This document shows, piece after piece, positions 48,674-57,151 of a stretch of DNA of 64,000 bases; position 1 is the first letter of the stretch; every line of letters starts with the position of its first letter. The notes beneath the pieces were generated by a model. That model searched no databases. It was not told the DNA's origin and saw only the letters and a list, made by a program, of their open reading frames with translations. The position numbers and the translations under genes are program-made. This DNA comes from Leptolyngbya sp. PCC 7375 (GTDB lineage Bacteria > Cyanobacteriota > Cyanobacteriia > Phormidesmidales > Phormidesmidaceae), in assembly GCF_000316115.1 (NCBI RefSeq), contig NZ_JH993797.1:7723961-7787960 (forward strand), given 5' to 3'.

Positions 48674-51238
48674 ATGATGGATAAGGAAAACATTGAGACT
48701 ATTTATCCTCTGACGCCATTGCAGCAGGCATTTCTGTGGCATAGTTTGCAAACGTCTGTTCAGAACGGCCTTATTCACATGCGCTGCACTTTGCGAGGGA
48801 ATGTGAACATTAACTTGTTACAGCAAGCCTGGGAGTTTGTTGTTGGCGATCATCCGGCATTGAGAACCTCAGTACACTGGGAAGGGGTTAAACAGCCGTT
48901 ACAGGTAGTGGCGCGTAGGGCTTCTATCCCTTGGACACAGCTAGATTGGTGTGGTCGCGGGGATCAGCAGGCGGCATTAGCAGAGTTTTTAGTGGAAGAT
49001 CGAGATCGCAGCTTTAACCTCACCGAGGCCCCAATCTCGCGCCTGGCCTTAATTCGCCTGAGTGACACAGACCATGAGCTGGTGTGGAGCTGTCATCACC
49101 TGACGCTGGATGGCTGGTCTGGAGCGCTGGTGTTTAATCAAGTGTTTGATGTTTATGAGACATTGTTAGCAGGGCAGTCGTCAGTTCTAGGAGCTGTTCC
49201 CAGTTATCAAAATTATGTACGTTGGCTGAAACAACAAGATGAAGCGGCAGCAGCAGCGTTTTGGCGCGAGGCATTAGAAGGCTATACGGAACCGATGGGT
49301 TTACCAGTTTTGAAAGGAGAAGAAAAGCTCAAAACTCAAAACTTCTTCCCACTCATTACTTTTCCTCCTGAGGTGACTGCAAAGATGCAGGAAGTTTTGC
49401 GATCGCACCGCCTCACCCTGAACACCTTAATACAAGGCATTTGGGCCTTACTTCTCCATAGCTACAGTAGCAATCCAGATGTTGTATTTGGGGCAACGGT
49501 CTCTGGTCGTCAAGCAGATCTAGATGGCGTGGAGTCCATTGTGGGGATGTTGATCAATGTCTTGCCGGTGCGTGTCAAGATTGCGGCTGAACAAACAGTA
49601 CTTGACTGGTTACAGACGCTTCAGTCGCAACAGGCTATGGCCAGTCGCTATGCCTATGCGTCGCTGGACCAAATTCAGAACTGGAGTGAGACTGCGGGGC
49701 GTTTGTTTGACAGTCTGTTGGTGATTGAGAACTACCCAATGCAGACAGCAGCAGCCCGTAGTTTGCAGGTGGAGAAGATGCAGTCCGGGTTGGTGAGCAC
49801 CTATGGGCTGACCGTAATTGTGAAACCGGGGGATGCGCTGACGGTAATGCTGCAGGCAGATGCCCCCTATAGGCCGACGCTACCTATCCTGTTAAAGCAG
49901 TTCAAGCAGGTTTTATTGGCCATTGTTGAGCATCCGGCACAGTCTGTTGGTGAAATTGTGCCACCACAGGATCTGTTAGTGGTAGAGCAACCCAATGAGG
50001 CTGTAGAAGACTCTGCTGTAAATCTCAGTCGAGATCAATTAGAAGGCAGTTTCTTTGCACCAAGCAATCCGTTAGAACTAAAGCTCACCCAAATTTGGAA
50101 ATCTGTTTTAGGGGTGAGTTCTCTCAGTGTGGAAGACAGCTTTTTTGACATGGGGGGCAATTCGCTGTTAGCAGTGCAGCTATTTAATGAGATGCAACAG
50201 CAGTTGGATTGTACGTTACCGCTGGCGACACTGTTCGAGGCTCCTAACGTGCGTCAGTTTGCAGCACTGCTCAGTCAAGACCAGCCAGTTTCACAATGGT
50301 CAAGTCTGGTACCAATTCAAACCAACGGTGCTCAGACACCCTTGTTCTTCCATGGCGGCTCAGCAGATGCCCTAACTTGGGCTAGATTCTCCCACCTGTT
50401 GGGAGACGATCGACCATTCTACGCCCTACAACGACCTGATCTTGATGGCAGTGAGGTGACCCATACCACCGTTGAGGCATTAGCAACCGATTGCGTCAAA
50501 GAAATGCGCATGGTGCAGCCAAACGGTCCGTACTTGGTGGGTGGACACTGCTTGGGAGGAGCAGTCGCCTTTGAAATTGCCCAACAGTTACAGACGGATG
50601 GTGAGGATGTTGCTAGCGTTGTGCTAATTGATTCTTATCGACCAGGGGAGTTACCTGAAACAGCGCTAATGAAGCTGCAAAGCCGTTTGCAATTAGGTGT
50701 TTTTTGGGTGCGAAAGAATTATTACTACCACGGGGGATGGGAGAAACTGGCATCGTTGCCAGAGAAGGTTTGGCAAAAGCTGAGGCCGGTTGAAGGCCCC
50801 GTTCGGCTGAGCGATTCGGCTGAGTTCACCGTCGAAGCCTCACGTCGAAGCCTAAATCCCCCAATTCTGGGGGACTTTGAAATGAGTCAGAATTCTCCTA
50901 ATTTAGTGAATTCTGAGGGTGATTCCCCGGTTACCGAAGCTTCTAATTCCGAGCAACCCAAACCCCCCTACGAATATCGCTATGCTCGGGCGCAAGAGGC
51001 TAATGAGTTAGCGGCAGAACGCTATGTGCCCCAGCCCTATACAGGACGAGTGAAGTTGTTCCGAGCAGAGATTCAGATTCTAGATTGGTATTTTGGTCAT
51101 GAGCTGGGGTGGCAGGTGGTCGCAAAGGATGGTGTGGAGGTGACAAAGATTCCGGGATTCTTTGGAAATTTGTTTAATCAGCAGGCAACACCGCTGTTGG
51201 TGGAGCAGGTGAGAGATTATTTTTCGAAGTTGGAGTGA
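48674..51238 (+). CDS. Terminal NRPS: C-PCP-thioesterase without A domain; Cys nucleophile
   Basis: An 854-residue release protein. The condensation domain (about 5-440) has CHHLTLDGWS and the PCP (about 460-535) has MGGNSLLAVQ. No adenylation domain lies between them, so the carrier must be charged in trans, stay empty, or receive only the peptide. The thioesterase (about 545-854) has GGHCLGG with Cys626 where Ser is usual, as in a few thioesterases that form strained rings (for example those for obafluorin and sulfazecin). Residues about 720-765 contain an insert (SLNPPILGDFEMSQNSPN) encoded by a palindromic repeat. It would condense or cyclise the pyrrolyl-peptide and release it. Confidence 0.88.
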   Translation: MMDKENIETIYPLTPLQQAFLWHSLQTSVQNGLIHMRCTLRGNVNINLLQQAWEFVVGDHPALRTSVHWEGVKQPLQVVARRASIPWTQLDWCGRGDQQAALAEFLVEDRDRSFNLTEAPISRLALIRLSDTDHELVWSCHHLTLDGWSGALVFNQVFDVYETLLAGQSSVLGAVPSYQNYVRWLKQQDEAAAAAFWREALEGYTEPMGLPVLKGEEKLKTQNFFPLITFPPEVTAKMQEVLRSHRLTLNTLIQGIWALLLHSYSSNPDVVFGATVSGRQADLDGVESIVGMLINVLPVRVKIAAEQTVLDWLQTLQSQQAMASRYAYASLDQIQNWSETAGRLFDSLLVIENYPMQTAAARSLQVEKMQSGLVSTYGLTVIVKPGDALTVMLQADAPYRPTLPILLKQFKQVLLAIVEHPAQSVGEIVPPQDLLVVEQPNEAVEDSAVNLSRDQLEGSFFAPSNPLELKLTQIWKSVLGVSSLSVEDSFFDMGGNSLLAVQLFNEMQQQLDCTLPLATLFEAPNVRQFAALLSQDQPVSQWSSLVPIQTNGAQTPLFFHGGSADALTWARFSHLLGDDRPFYALQRPDLDGSEVTHTTVEALATDCVKEMRMVQPNGPYLVGGHCLGGAVAFEIAQQLQTDGEDVASVVLIDSYRPGELPETALMKLQSRLQLGVFWVRKNYYYHGGWEKLASLPEKVWQKLRPVEGPVRLSDSAEFTVEASRRSLNPPILGDFEMSQNSPNLVNSEGDSPVTEASNSEQPKPPYEYRYARAQEANELAAERYVPQPYTGRVKLFRAEIQILDWYFGHELGWQVVAKDGVEVTKIPGFFGNLFNQQATPLLVEQVRDYFSKLE
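50855..50945. repeat. Palindromic repeat inserted in the thioesterase coding region
   Basis: CCCCCAATTCTGGGGG (50858-50873) is the core of a dispersed cyanobacterial hairpin. With the flanking AGAATTCTCC-like sequence it adds about 25-30 in-frame residues to the thioesterase, probably in the lid region. Confidence 0.6.
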
Positions 51239-51550
51239 GGGCGATGTGGGTAAATTGCATACCTATATCAAAGGCTTGGCGATATCTGGTTCCCCGTCGT
51301 AAGGCTACGATGTACACACAAGTACTGAAAACTAGCATTTTCGGTTGCCTCACCCCCTCTAACTCCCCCTTGGTAAGGGGGAGAACTGGAGTTTCCCCCC
51401 TTGGTAAGGGGGGATTAAGGGGGGTAATACAGGATTTTGAGCTCACTTCCGAGATGTGTGTACACGGTGGGGAGGGACAACCTAAGGAACAGTTTTTCTA
51501 TACAAATTTATTCACACATTAATCCCTAACATCACACCCCTTACACACTT
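51239..51550. repeat. Intergenic region with paired CCCCCTTGGTAAGGGGG hairpins
   Basis: Two hairpins (CCCCCTTGGTAAGGGGG near 51365 and CCCCCCTTGGTAAGGGGGG near 51396) lie between the thioesterase gene and the next glycosyltransferase gene. They are dispersed-repeat type and could also slow transcription. There are no T runs, and no gene is seen in the 312 bp. Confidence 0.6.
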
Positions 51551-52711
51551 ATGACTGCTCAACCGATTCGAATTTTACAAATAGTGCCTCGCATCTTTCC
51601 CGATGTGGATGGTGTCGGCGACTATGCCCTACAGCTGGCCCACCAGCTATATAATTACCACCAAATCTTGTCTGAGTTTTTAGTATTCAGACCCAACCCC
51701 AAGCTGCGGCCCCAAGTAGATCAGTTCCCTCTGCATCGGCTCGAAAACCATACGGTGCAAGGGCTACTGAACCAAGTTCCAGAAAATATATCAACTATTT
51801 TGCTTCAATACAGTAATTATCCCTATCTGCGGGGAAAACTAGATGCGCCGATGTGGTTAGTGGATGCACTGAAGGTGCTGAAGCAAAGGGGGATGCGGAT
51901 TGTGGTGATGTTTCATGAGCTGCCGACGTTGCGGTACAAGCAGATTCGCTGTCCGAATTTTGTGCAGCGACGGGTGTCCCGTGGGCTGGCCCAAGTGGCG
52001 GATGTGGTGGTGACCAACAATGTGGCATTTCAGCAGACGCTGGCGCGATGGACGGAGTTGCCAGTGCACTGTGTGCCCAACTTTTCGACAATTGGGGAGT
52101 TGGGGCAGGTGAAGCCGCTTGCTAAGCGTCAGCGTTCGTTGGTGGTGTTTGGCAGTAGCGATCGCACCCGCGTTTACCGTAACAATACGGAGACACTCAA
52201 TCATATTTGTCACACATTGAATATCGATACCCTTTATGACGTGGGTCGTCCGGTTGAGTGGGACGATCAGAGATTGGACGTGAACGTAGTCAGGACTGGC
52301 TTTTTATCAGCGGCTGACGTGAGCGGACTGCTGGCTGAGGCGTTAGCTGGCATATTTGACTATCGGCGGTTTCCCAACAATTTGGCCAAGTCTACGGTGT
52401 ATGCCGCCTACTGCTCCCATGGGCTGTTGCCGATTTGTAATGGCTATGGTTTAAAGCCTCAAGATGAGATTGTGGCAAACCATCATTATTTAGTGACAGC
52501 GTCGCTACAGGCATTTGCCCAACCATCGTCGCTGCAGGCAATTGCAGATAATGCCTATACCCATTATCAAAACCGTACTCTGGCCCAATGTGCCATCCAG
52601 TTTGCCAAGTTGCTGCATCCGGTTCCATCTACCCAAGCCATGTATACTGATGAATGTACGGACATCAGCATAGGGCAGAGCCTGCCCCATTCTCCGGCTC
52701 CATTTTCTTAA
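51551..52711 (+). CDS. Glycosyltransferase, GT4-like
   Basis: A 386-residue GT-B glycosyltransferase. The N-terminal half (ILQIVPRIFPDVDGVGDYALQLA) matches family 4-type enzymes with the G-D-Y loop of the acceptor domain. The middle shows IVVMFHELPTLRYK and VVTNNVAFQQTLARW, then VPNFSTIGE before the donor domain. The canonical E-x7-E donor motif is not clear; FDYRRFPNNLAKSTVYAAYCSHGLLPI is the corresponding region, so activity is probable but not certain. It is separated from the NRPS genes by a repeat-rich gap and may add a second sugar to the peptide, or be unrelated. Confidence 0.75.
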   Translation: MTAQPIRILQIVPRIFPDVDGVGDYALQLAHQLYNYHQILSEFLVFRPNPKLRPQVDQFPLHRLENHTVQGLLNQVPENISTILLQYSNYPYLRGKLDAPMWLVDALKVLKQRGMRIVVMFHELPTLRYKQIRCPNFVQRRVSRGLAQVADVVVTNNVAFQQTLARWTELPVHCVPNFSTIGELGQVKPLAKRQRSLVVFGSSDRTRVYRNNTETLNHICHTLNIDTLYDVGRPVEWDDQRLDVNVVRTGFLSAADVSGLLAEALAGIFDYRRFPNNLAKSTVYAAYCSHGLLPICNGYGLKPQDEIVANHHYLVTASLQAFAQPSSLQAIADNAYTHYQNRTLAQCAIQFAKLLHPVPSTQAMYTDECTDISIGQSLPHSPAPFS

Positions 52712-52833
52712 GGGAACAAGAAGAACCACCCTTAAGGTCATGGTCTTTTAGACAGAAGGATTTAGGATTTAGGGCTCATTCGTTAAGAAGAGCCTGTCTG
52801 CCAACCACTTGCTAACCTTATTTTTATTGAGTT

Positions 52834-53844
52834 ATGCATACACAAGAGGTCGGTGAAAGTGTTGATATGGGTCAGTTAGCCCCCGATCCCAAGCTGTTTG
52901 TCGTGGGCTGTCCACGTTCTGGGACGTCGTGGGTGACGTCGTTGATTGCAGGGCATCCAGATGTTTTGGCGGTACCCAGGGAAACCCATGTTTATCGGCT
53001 GGTGTATGAGCCGTTTGTGGAGATGCCAAAGTGGAAGTGGAAGAAACGGTTACAGTCTTGGAAAGGTATTTTACGGCGCTATGGTCTGAAACCACTGTTG
53101 TTTGGTTTTCAGCCTGCGGACATTTGGCGGGGAATTTTACGGGAGCATCAGATTCTTAATCGGCCTGATAGTCATGGGTTACATGGGCTGGTGGACTATG
53201 GGGACTTAAGGTCACTGATTAAGGCGATTCGCTCGCAGGTGCCAGAAACTAACCGTGGATTAGTACAAGCCGAAGAGCTAATCGCGGCGATGTTCGATCG
53301 GTTTTTTGAGCAGCATGGCAAACCAGGGCAGGTGGTTTTAGAAAAGACACCGATGCACATTCGCTATGGAGAGCAGATCTTATGGCGCTTCCCAGAGGCT
53401 CGGATTATTGAGGTGGTTCGAGATGGGCGAGATGTTTGCGTGTCGTATAATGCCCTGGCGAAGCAGCAACGCTGGGCGCAGATAGGTACAGCTGGCGCAA
53501 TTCGCCAGTGGAAGCAATGTGTAGAGTGGGGCGAACTGATTCGGGAGCGACCCAGTTTAAGTAACCGGGTACATACGGTGCGGTATGAGGCGCTGAAGGC
53601 AGATCCAGATAGGTGTTTACAGCAGATTTTTCAGTTTGCCAACCTGGCATGGCATGAACAGCAGACTAAGGAGATTGTGAAGGCGGCGGATATTAGCCAG
53701 GTTCAACAAAAAGGCGACGGGCAATATGTCCGGTCCGGTTTAGTGGGGGATTGGAAAGAGAAACTGTCTGAGGCTGAGATTGCCATGTGTGATCAGATTG
53801 CGGGAGAGCAGTTAGTGCGGCTTGGCTATAAGGCTGGGAGATAA
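52834..53844 (+). CDS. Sulfotransferase family protein
   Basis: A 336-residue PAPS-dependent sulfotransferase. The 5'-phosphosulfate loop is CPRSGTSW (about residues 26-33) and the 3'-phosphate loop is ARIIEVVRDGRDVCVSYNA (about 189-207), with LEKTPMHIRY between them. It would transfer sulfate from PAPS to a hydroxyl or amino group, possibly a sugar placed by the nearby glycosyltransferases. It is the last plus-strand gene before a convergent minus-strand block, so it marks the likely right edge of the cluster. ATG 52834 or the in-frame ATG at 52867 could be the start. Confidence 0.87.
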   Translation: MHTQEVGESVDMGQLAPDPKLFVVGCPRSGTSWVTSLIAGHPDVLAVPRETHVYRLVYEPFVEMPKWKWKKRLQSWKGILRRYGLKPLLFGFQPADIWRGILREHQILNRPDSHGLHGLVDYGDLRSLIKAIRSQVPETNRGLVQAEELIAAMFDRFFEQHGKPGQVVLEKTPMHIRYGEQILWRFPEARIIEVVRDGRDVCVSYNALAKQQRWAQIGTAGAIRQWKQCVEWGELIRERPSLSNRVHTVRYEALKADPDRCLQQIFQFANLAWHEQQTKEIVKAADISQVQQKGDGQYVRSGLVGDWKEKLSEAEIAMCDQIAGEQLVRLGYKAGR

Positions 53845-53872
53845 CGTGTTTAAGAGATTGCCAAAAGCAGCA

Positions 53873-56221
53873 TTAGCCCAGGGATTGGATCACAGCAAAA
53901 TGACCGCGAGTGCGCCAATCATCAAACTTTGCGGCGGCTGTTTCGGCAATTAATAAATCAATACCGACTAGCGCATCAGATTTGAGTACTCTCAACGCCA
54001 GAGCTTTGAAGGGAACTCCGTAAGTGGCGATTTCAACGGGGGTATCCATTGGCCATTGTCGGTCTTGTACAAATCGACGATAGTTGAGATCACCTTTTGA
54101 AATAACAATAGTTGAGTTACTCAGGGTGTTGCTAAGGTCTTCATTTAAAACACTGAAGTGTCTGGGTTCACCCCAATCTGCTTCAGCCTGGATGAGCAGT
54201 CGATCACAGTCCATAGCGGACCTGAGCCGCTGTCCCATCAGGCAAATGCCTTCAGAAAGATTCTCATCAACAAAACGATTAAGGGTTTCCTCTACATCAA
54301 TGGAGAGCGCATCGGAAACAAACATAGGCCATGGTTTCACATGAATAATCACCCGAATATTGTTGAATGATCTGAGTAGGGCATCGACCATGACTAGATC
54401 CCAGCAGAGTTCATGCCCAGCATTATCAGCGATTATGTGAATATCTCCTTTATTAAAGTTCTGTTCTAAACGGGAGATAAACATGTCACTTTCATCGAGT
54501 AATACACGATCATTCCATAAGTTAGAATCACTACGTGAGGTGATGAGCTGACTGTAGTCTGCTTCATTAGCAAACAATGAACAACGAATGGTTGCCCCGA
54601 GTAAATCTGTGTCAGATAGCTGTAAAATTTTTTCTAACCCGGAGTCAAGGGCTGGAATTGCTTCAGCTAGTGCCCTTTGACGAGTGGGCCAAAAGACATC
54701 TACACCATTATCAAAATAGCCCGCGATGGAGTTTAATCCGTGATAGAAAAGAAATTCTAAATCAAAAAACGATAGATCGTTCCAGGTTAACCTGCTGAGG
54801 TGATCAAGATAGTTTTCCCAGTAAGCTGTGGGGCAAGAGAAGATTTTTGTATCAATAGGGCTGCCTTCAATAACAGATTGGAGCAGTCTTTGAGCAGCTT
54901 CTAATTGCCTATGATCCTGTAGTTGTTTTTCAATAGTAGACAGGATCTTGGGTAAACGACGGGTAATTGTATAATCGACAAAACCTTTGCCACGGATGCG
55001 TTTGATGGAGGCAATCTCATGATACGGGGCACTTTTAAGCAATGGTTCACCATGTTGTCGCCAAAATGAGAGAAATGCTTTGAGTAAGGCATCTGGCATT
55101 AGCTCTCCCTGGTCATTTAGCCAGGATGGAGCAATCATCGGTAATGAAGCTTGGGGCACTTTGGCCAGGACCCGTGGTAACACTTCCCGATAGATGGGAT
55201 TAGCTATGACGATGCCACCGCCATTGGCCAGGCTACATAGGCCGAGATCTAACACATACTGTAAATCTTCATTGGGAACTACGGGTAACGATTGCCCTGC
55301 CAGAATAGGTTCAATAATTGCTCTCACACGATCTTCTCGTAGGCGTTCAGCCAAACTATCCAGGTGGGTGTCTTGTCGTTGAATTAAAATTTCTTTGGCT
55401 TCGTAGATCTGATCAACGTCAATGGTTTGCTCAGGATTAGGAACAAGTTCTTCAACAATTTCTTTGGCTAAGGCATTGACTAGCCAAGGTTGGCCCTGGG
55501 TTAATTCATATGCAGCCTGTATGGCGTCTGTCGTAAACTGTTGTCCAGTTTCTTCTGTGTGCTGTTGATAGAGCTGAAGGATTTCTGCCTGATTGAAGTT
55601 CCGTAGGGTTAGTGATTTAACCTTGATATTGAAGGGACTGGCGGTTTGTAAACGAGTGCTGCCACCTGAGGCGACTTTATAATCGCGTACATCTCTAAGG
55701 CCGATTAGTGCCAGGGATTGCGGGAAGTTTTTAGGGCGGCGAGAATAGCCATCGCGCAGCTGACGCAGCATGGAGATGAGGGCGTCATCCATTAGGGCGT
55801 CGATTTCATCAATAAAGATTACCAATGGTCTGGGGGATGCTTGACACCAGGCTTCCAGGGCGGCTCCGATACGGTTGCCGTCTACTTGAGGCCATGGTGG
55901 TGGTTGCAGGTCTGGGGGTAACCAGGCTCTGGCAGCCTGTCGCCAGGATTCTAGGATGTTGGTTGCGGCTTTGTCGGGATCGTGGCTGAAGGGTTGGCCG
56001 ACTTCGGTGGAGACCATGATGGCGGTGTAGCGATCGCTGGCGGTTAGTTCTTGGGCCAGGGCCAACATGGCGGTGGTTTTGCCGGTTTGGCGGGGGGCAT
56101 GGACGACGAAGTAGCCGCGTTGATCGATAATGCGCTCGATGCCTGGGAACCGTGCGGTGGGCGGTAACATGTAATGGATTTCAGGCTGGCAAGGTCCAGC
56201 CGTGTTAAACCATTTGGGCAT
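53873..56221 (-). CDS. AAA ATPase fused to ARMT1-like (DUF89) phosphatase domain
   Basis: A 782-residue chimera. Residues 1 to about 395 are an AAA ATPase of a prokaryotic group that starts MPKWFNTAGPC, with Walker A APRQTGKTTAM and Walker B LVIFIDEID, ending at FWRQHGEPLLKSAPYHEIA. In relatives a nuclease-like tail usually follows that point. Here the rest (about 400-782) is a DUF89 domain like human ARMT1: GKGFVDYTITRRLPKIL at its start, the metal-site motif DNAGHELCWDL, PWPMFVSDAL and KGDLNYRRFV, and an RGHFAVIQ end. DUF89 enzymes are metal-dependent phosphatases of damaged or reactive phospho-metabolites. The ATG at 56221 is chosen by family start; a TTG at 56272 adds 17 residues. Function of the fusion is unknown. 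Confidence 0.85.
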   Translation of the reverse strand: MPKWFNTAGPCQPEIHYMLPPTARFPGIERIIDQRGYFVVHAPRQTGKTTAMLALAQELTASDRYTAIMVSTEVGQPFSHDPDKAATNILESWRQAARAWLPPDLQPPPWPQVDGNRIGAALEAWCQASPRPLVIFIDEIDALMDDALISMLRQLRDGYSRRPKNFPQSLALIGLRDVRDYKVASGGSTRLQTASPFNIKVKSLTLRNFNQAEILQLYQQHTEETGQQFTTDAIQAAYELTQGQPWLVNALAKEIVEELVPNPEQTIDVDQIYEAKEILIQRQDTHLDSLAERLREDRVRAIIEPILAGQSLPVVPNEDLQYVLDLGLCSLANGGGIVIANPIYREVLPRVLAKVPQASLPMIAPSWLNDQGELMPDALLKAFLSFWRQHGEPLLKSAPYHEIASIKRIRGKGFVDYTITRRLPKILSTIEKQLQDHRQLEAAQRLLQSVIEGSPIDTKIFSCPTAYWENYLDHLSRLTWNDLSFFDLEFLFYHGLNSIAGYFDNGVDVFWPTRQRALAEAIPALDSGLEKILQLSDTDLLGATIRCSLFANEADYSQLITSRSDSNLWNDRVLLDESDMFISRLEQNFNKGDIHIIADNAGHELCWDLVMVDALLRSFNNIRVIIHVKPWPMFVSDALSIDVEETLNRFVDENLSEGICLMGQRLRSAMDCDRLLIQAEADWGEPRHFSVLNEDLSNTLSNSTIVISKGDLNYRRFVQDRQWPMDTPVEIATYGVPFKALALRVLKSDALVGIDLLIAETAAAKFDDWRTRGHFAVIQSLG

Positions 56222-56344
56222 CAGAGGACGCGGTGGGATGACAGGTGCAGTATAGCAACCGTATGGTGGCAAACCTCATGGGTAACTGTTATATACCCAC
56301 TGGTGTCTATGCTTGCCCATCATAATCGATGTCGCCCTCTATCC

Positions 56345-57001
56345 TTATTTCCTGGGTTCATCCAAACATTGTCTCACCCATTGCCGAAAGGCTCGCATTG
56401 TCTGATTACGTCCATCTGAACGACTTTGTTTTATATAGCTAGGAATTTCTGTGTGTAGTGACCAGCCTGGAAAGGTAGGACTCTCAGCCACTTCTATATA
56501 TTTTTCTGCTTGCAGCTGATAGATGCGAATAGTTTGGTCTACCCGTCGCCATAGTTCTGGTACCCCTAGTGCAGCATAGGTTTCTGGATGGGTGCGGGCA
56601 GTAATGTCAATTTCCAGGGCCAGATCCGGTGGTGGGTCAATGGTTAGGTCCAGACGCTTTTTACCCCGCACGACTGCTTCGTTTTGAATGTAGAAACATT
56701 GATCCGGTTCAATACCCTTGAGCATGACTGAGTTTTTAAATGTTGTTGACCCCAACGTTAGAAATTCAATATCCAGTTCTTCTAACAGTGCCTTTAAGAG
56801 ATCACCAATAATTTCCTTGTCCGCTTCATGCTCAGGTAAGGGAGCCATAATTTCCAGCAAGCCATTATTGTAGGCAATTCGGGTGCTACGATGTTCACCG
56901 AGTTCTTCTAAGATTGCTTCAAATTCAGTCCAGTTGACATCGTGGAGCAGAAGTCGTTGCCCCTCTGGAACATCTAACTGACGAAGCTGTAGGGTTACCA
57001 T
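56345..57001 (-). CDS. Uma2 family (DUF820) putative restriction endonuclease-like protein
   Basis: A 218-residue protein of the Uma2 family, PD-(D/E)xK-fold proteins abundant in cyanobacteria. Recognisable parts are RIAYNNGLLEIMAPLPEHE, GIEPDQCFYIQNE, and PPPDLALEIDIT, which carries the catalytic Asp and Glu. The usual Lys is replaced by a downstream ARTHPETYAALGVPELWR context. Biological role is unknown; the family is often multicopy near mobile DNA. A second, different Uma2 gene lies 150 bp upstream on the same strand. Confidence 0.87.
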   Translation of the reverse strand: MVTLQLRQLDVPEGQRLLLHDVNWTEFEAILEELGEHRSTRIAYNNGLLEIMAPLPEHEADKEIIGDLLKALLEELDIEFLTLGSTTFKNSVMLKGIEPDQCFYIQNEAVVRGKKRLDLTIDPPPDLALEIDITARTHPETYAALGVPELWRRVDQTIRIYQLQAEKYIEVAESPTFPGWSLHTEIPSYIKQSRSDGRNQTMRAFRQWVRQCLDEPRK

Positions 57002-57054
57002 CGCATTAATGATTAGAACGCCATGGGTTAATCATACAAAATTACTTACAATGT

Positions 57055-57140
57055 CCGAGATAACGCGATCGAAATAGAGTAGGATGCCGTATAGCCCAAA
57101 GGGCATGGCTACGCTAAAGCGAAGCGTAACGCACCACATG
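57055..57140. repeat. Hairpin-rich intergenic repeat of cyanobacterial type
   Basis: Between the two Uma2 genes, TACGCT(AAAGCGA)AGCGTA and the neighbouring AGCCCAAAGGGCATGGCTACG resemble the short palindromic repeats dispersed in many cyanobacterial genomes. No gene is present. Confidence 0.5.
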
Positions 57141-57151
57141 AAAAGGGCTAG

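Larger units (their letters stand above)
32056..53844 (+). other. Nonribosomal peptide biosynthetic gene cluster
   Basis: Twelve co-directional genes, several overlapping or closely spaced, run from an ornithine cyclodeaminase to a sulfotransferase. Order: proline supply, prolyl oxidase, prolyl-AMP ligase, carrier protein, C-A(PP-loop)-PCP-E, C-A(N-part), methyltransferase-like, GT1, A(C-part)-PCP-E, C-PCP-TE, GT4-like, sulfotransferase. No MbtH protein, phosphopantetheinyl transferase or dedicated exporter is visible. Boundaries are inferred from gene content. Confidence 0.8.

Noticed and set aside
51360..51425. Calling the CCCCCTTGGTAAGGGGG hairpins Rho-independent terminators
   Set aside because: They lack T runs and look like dispersed repeats.
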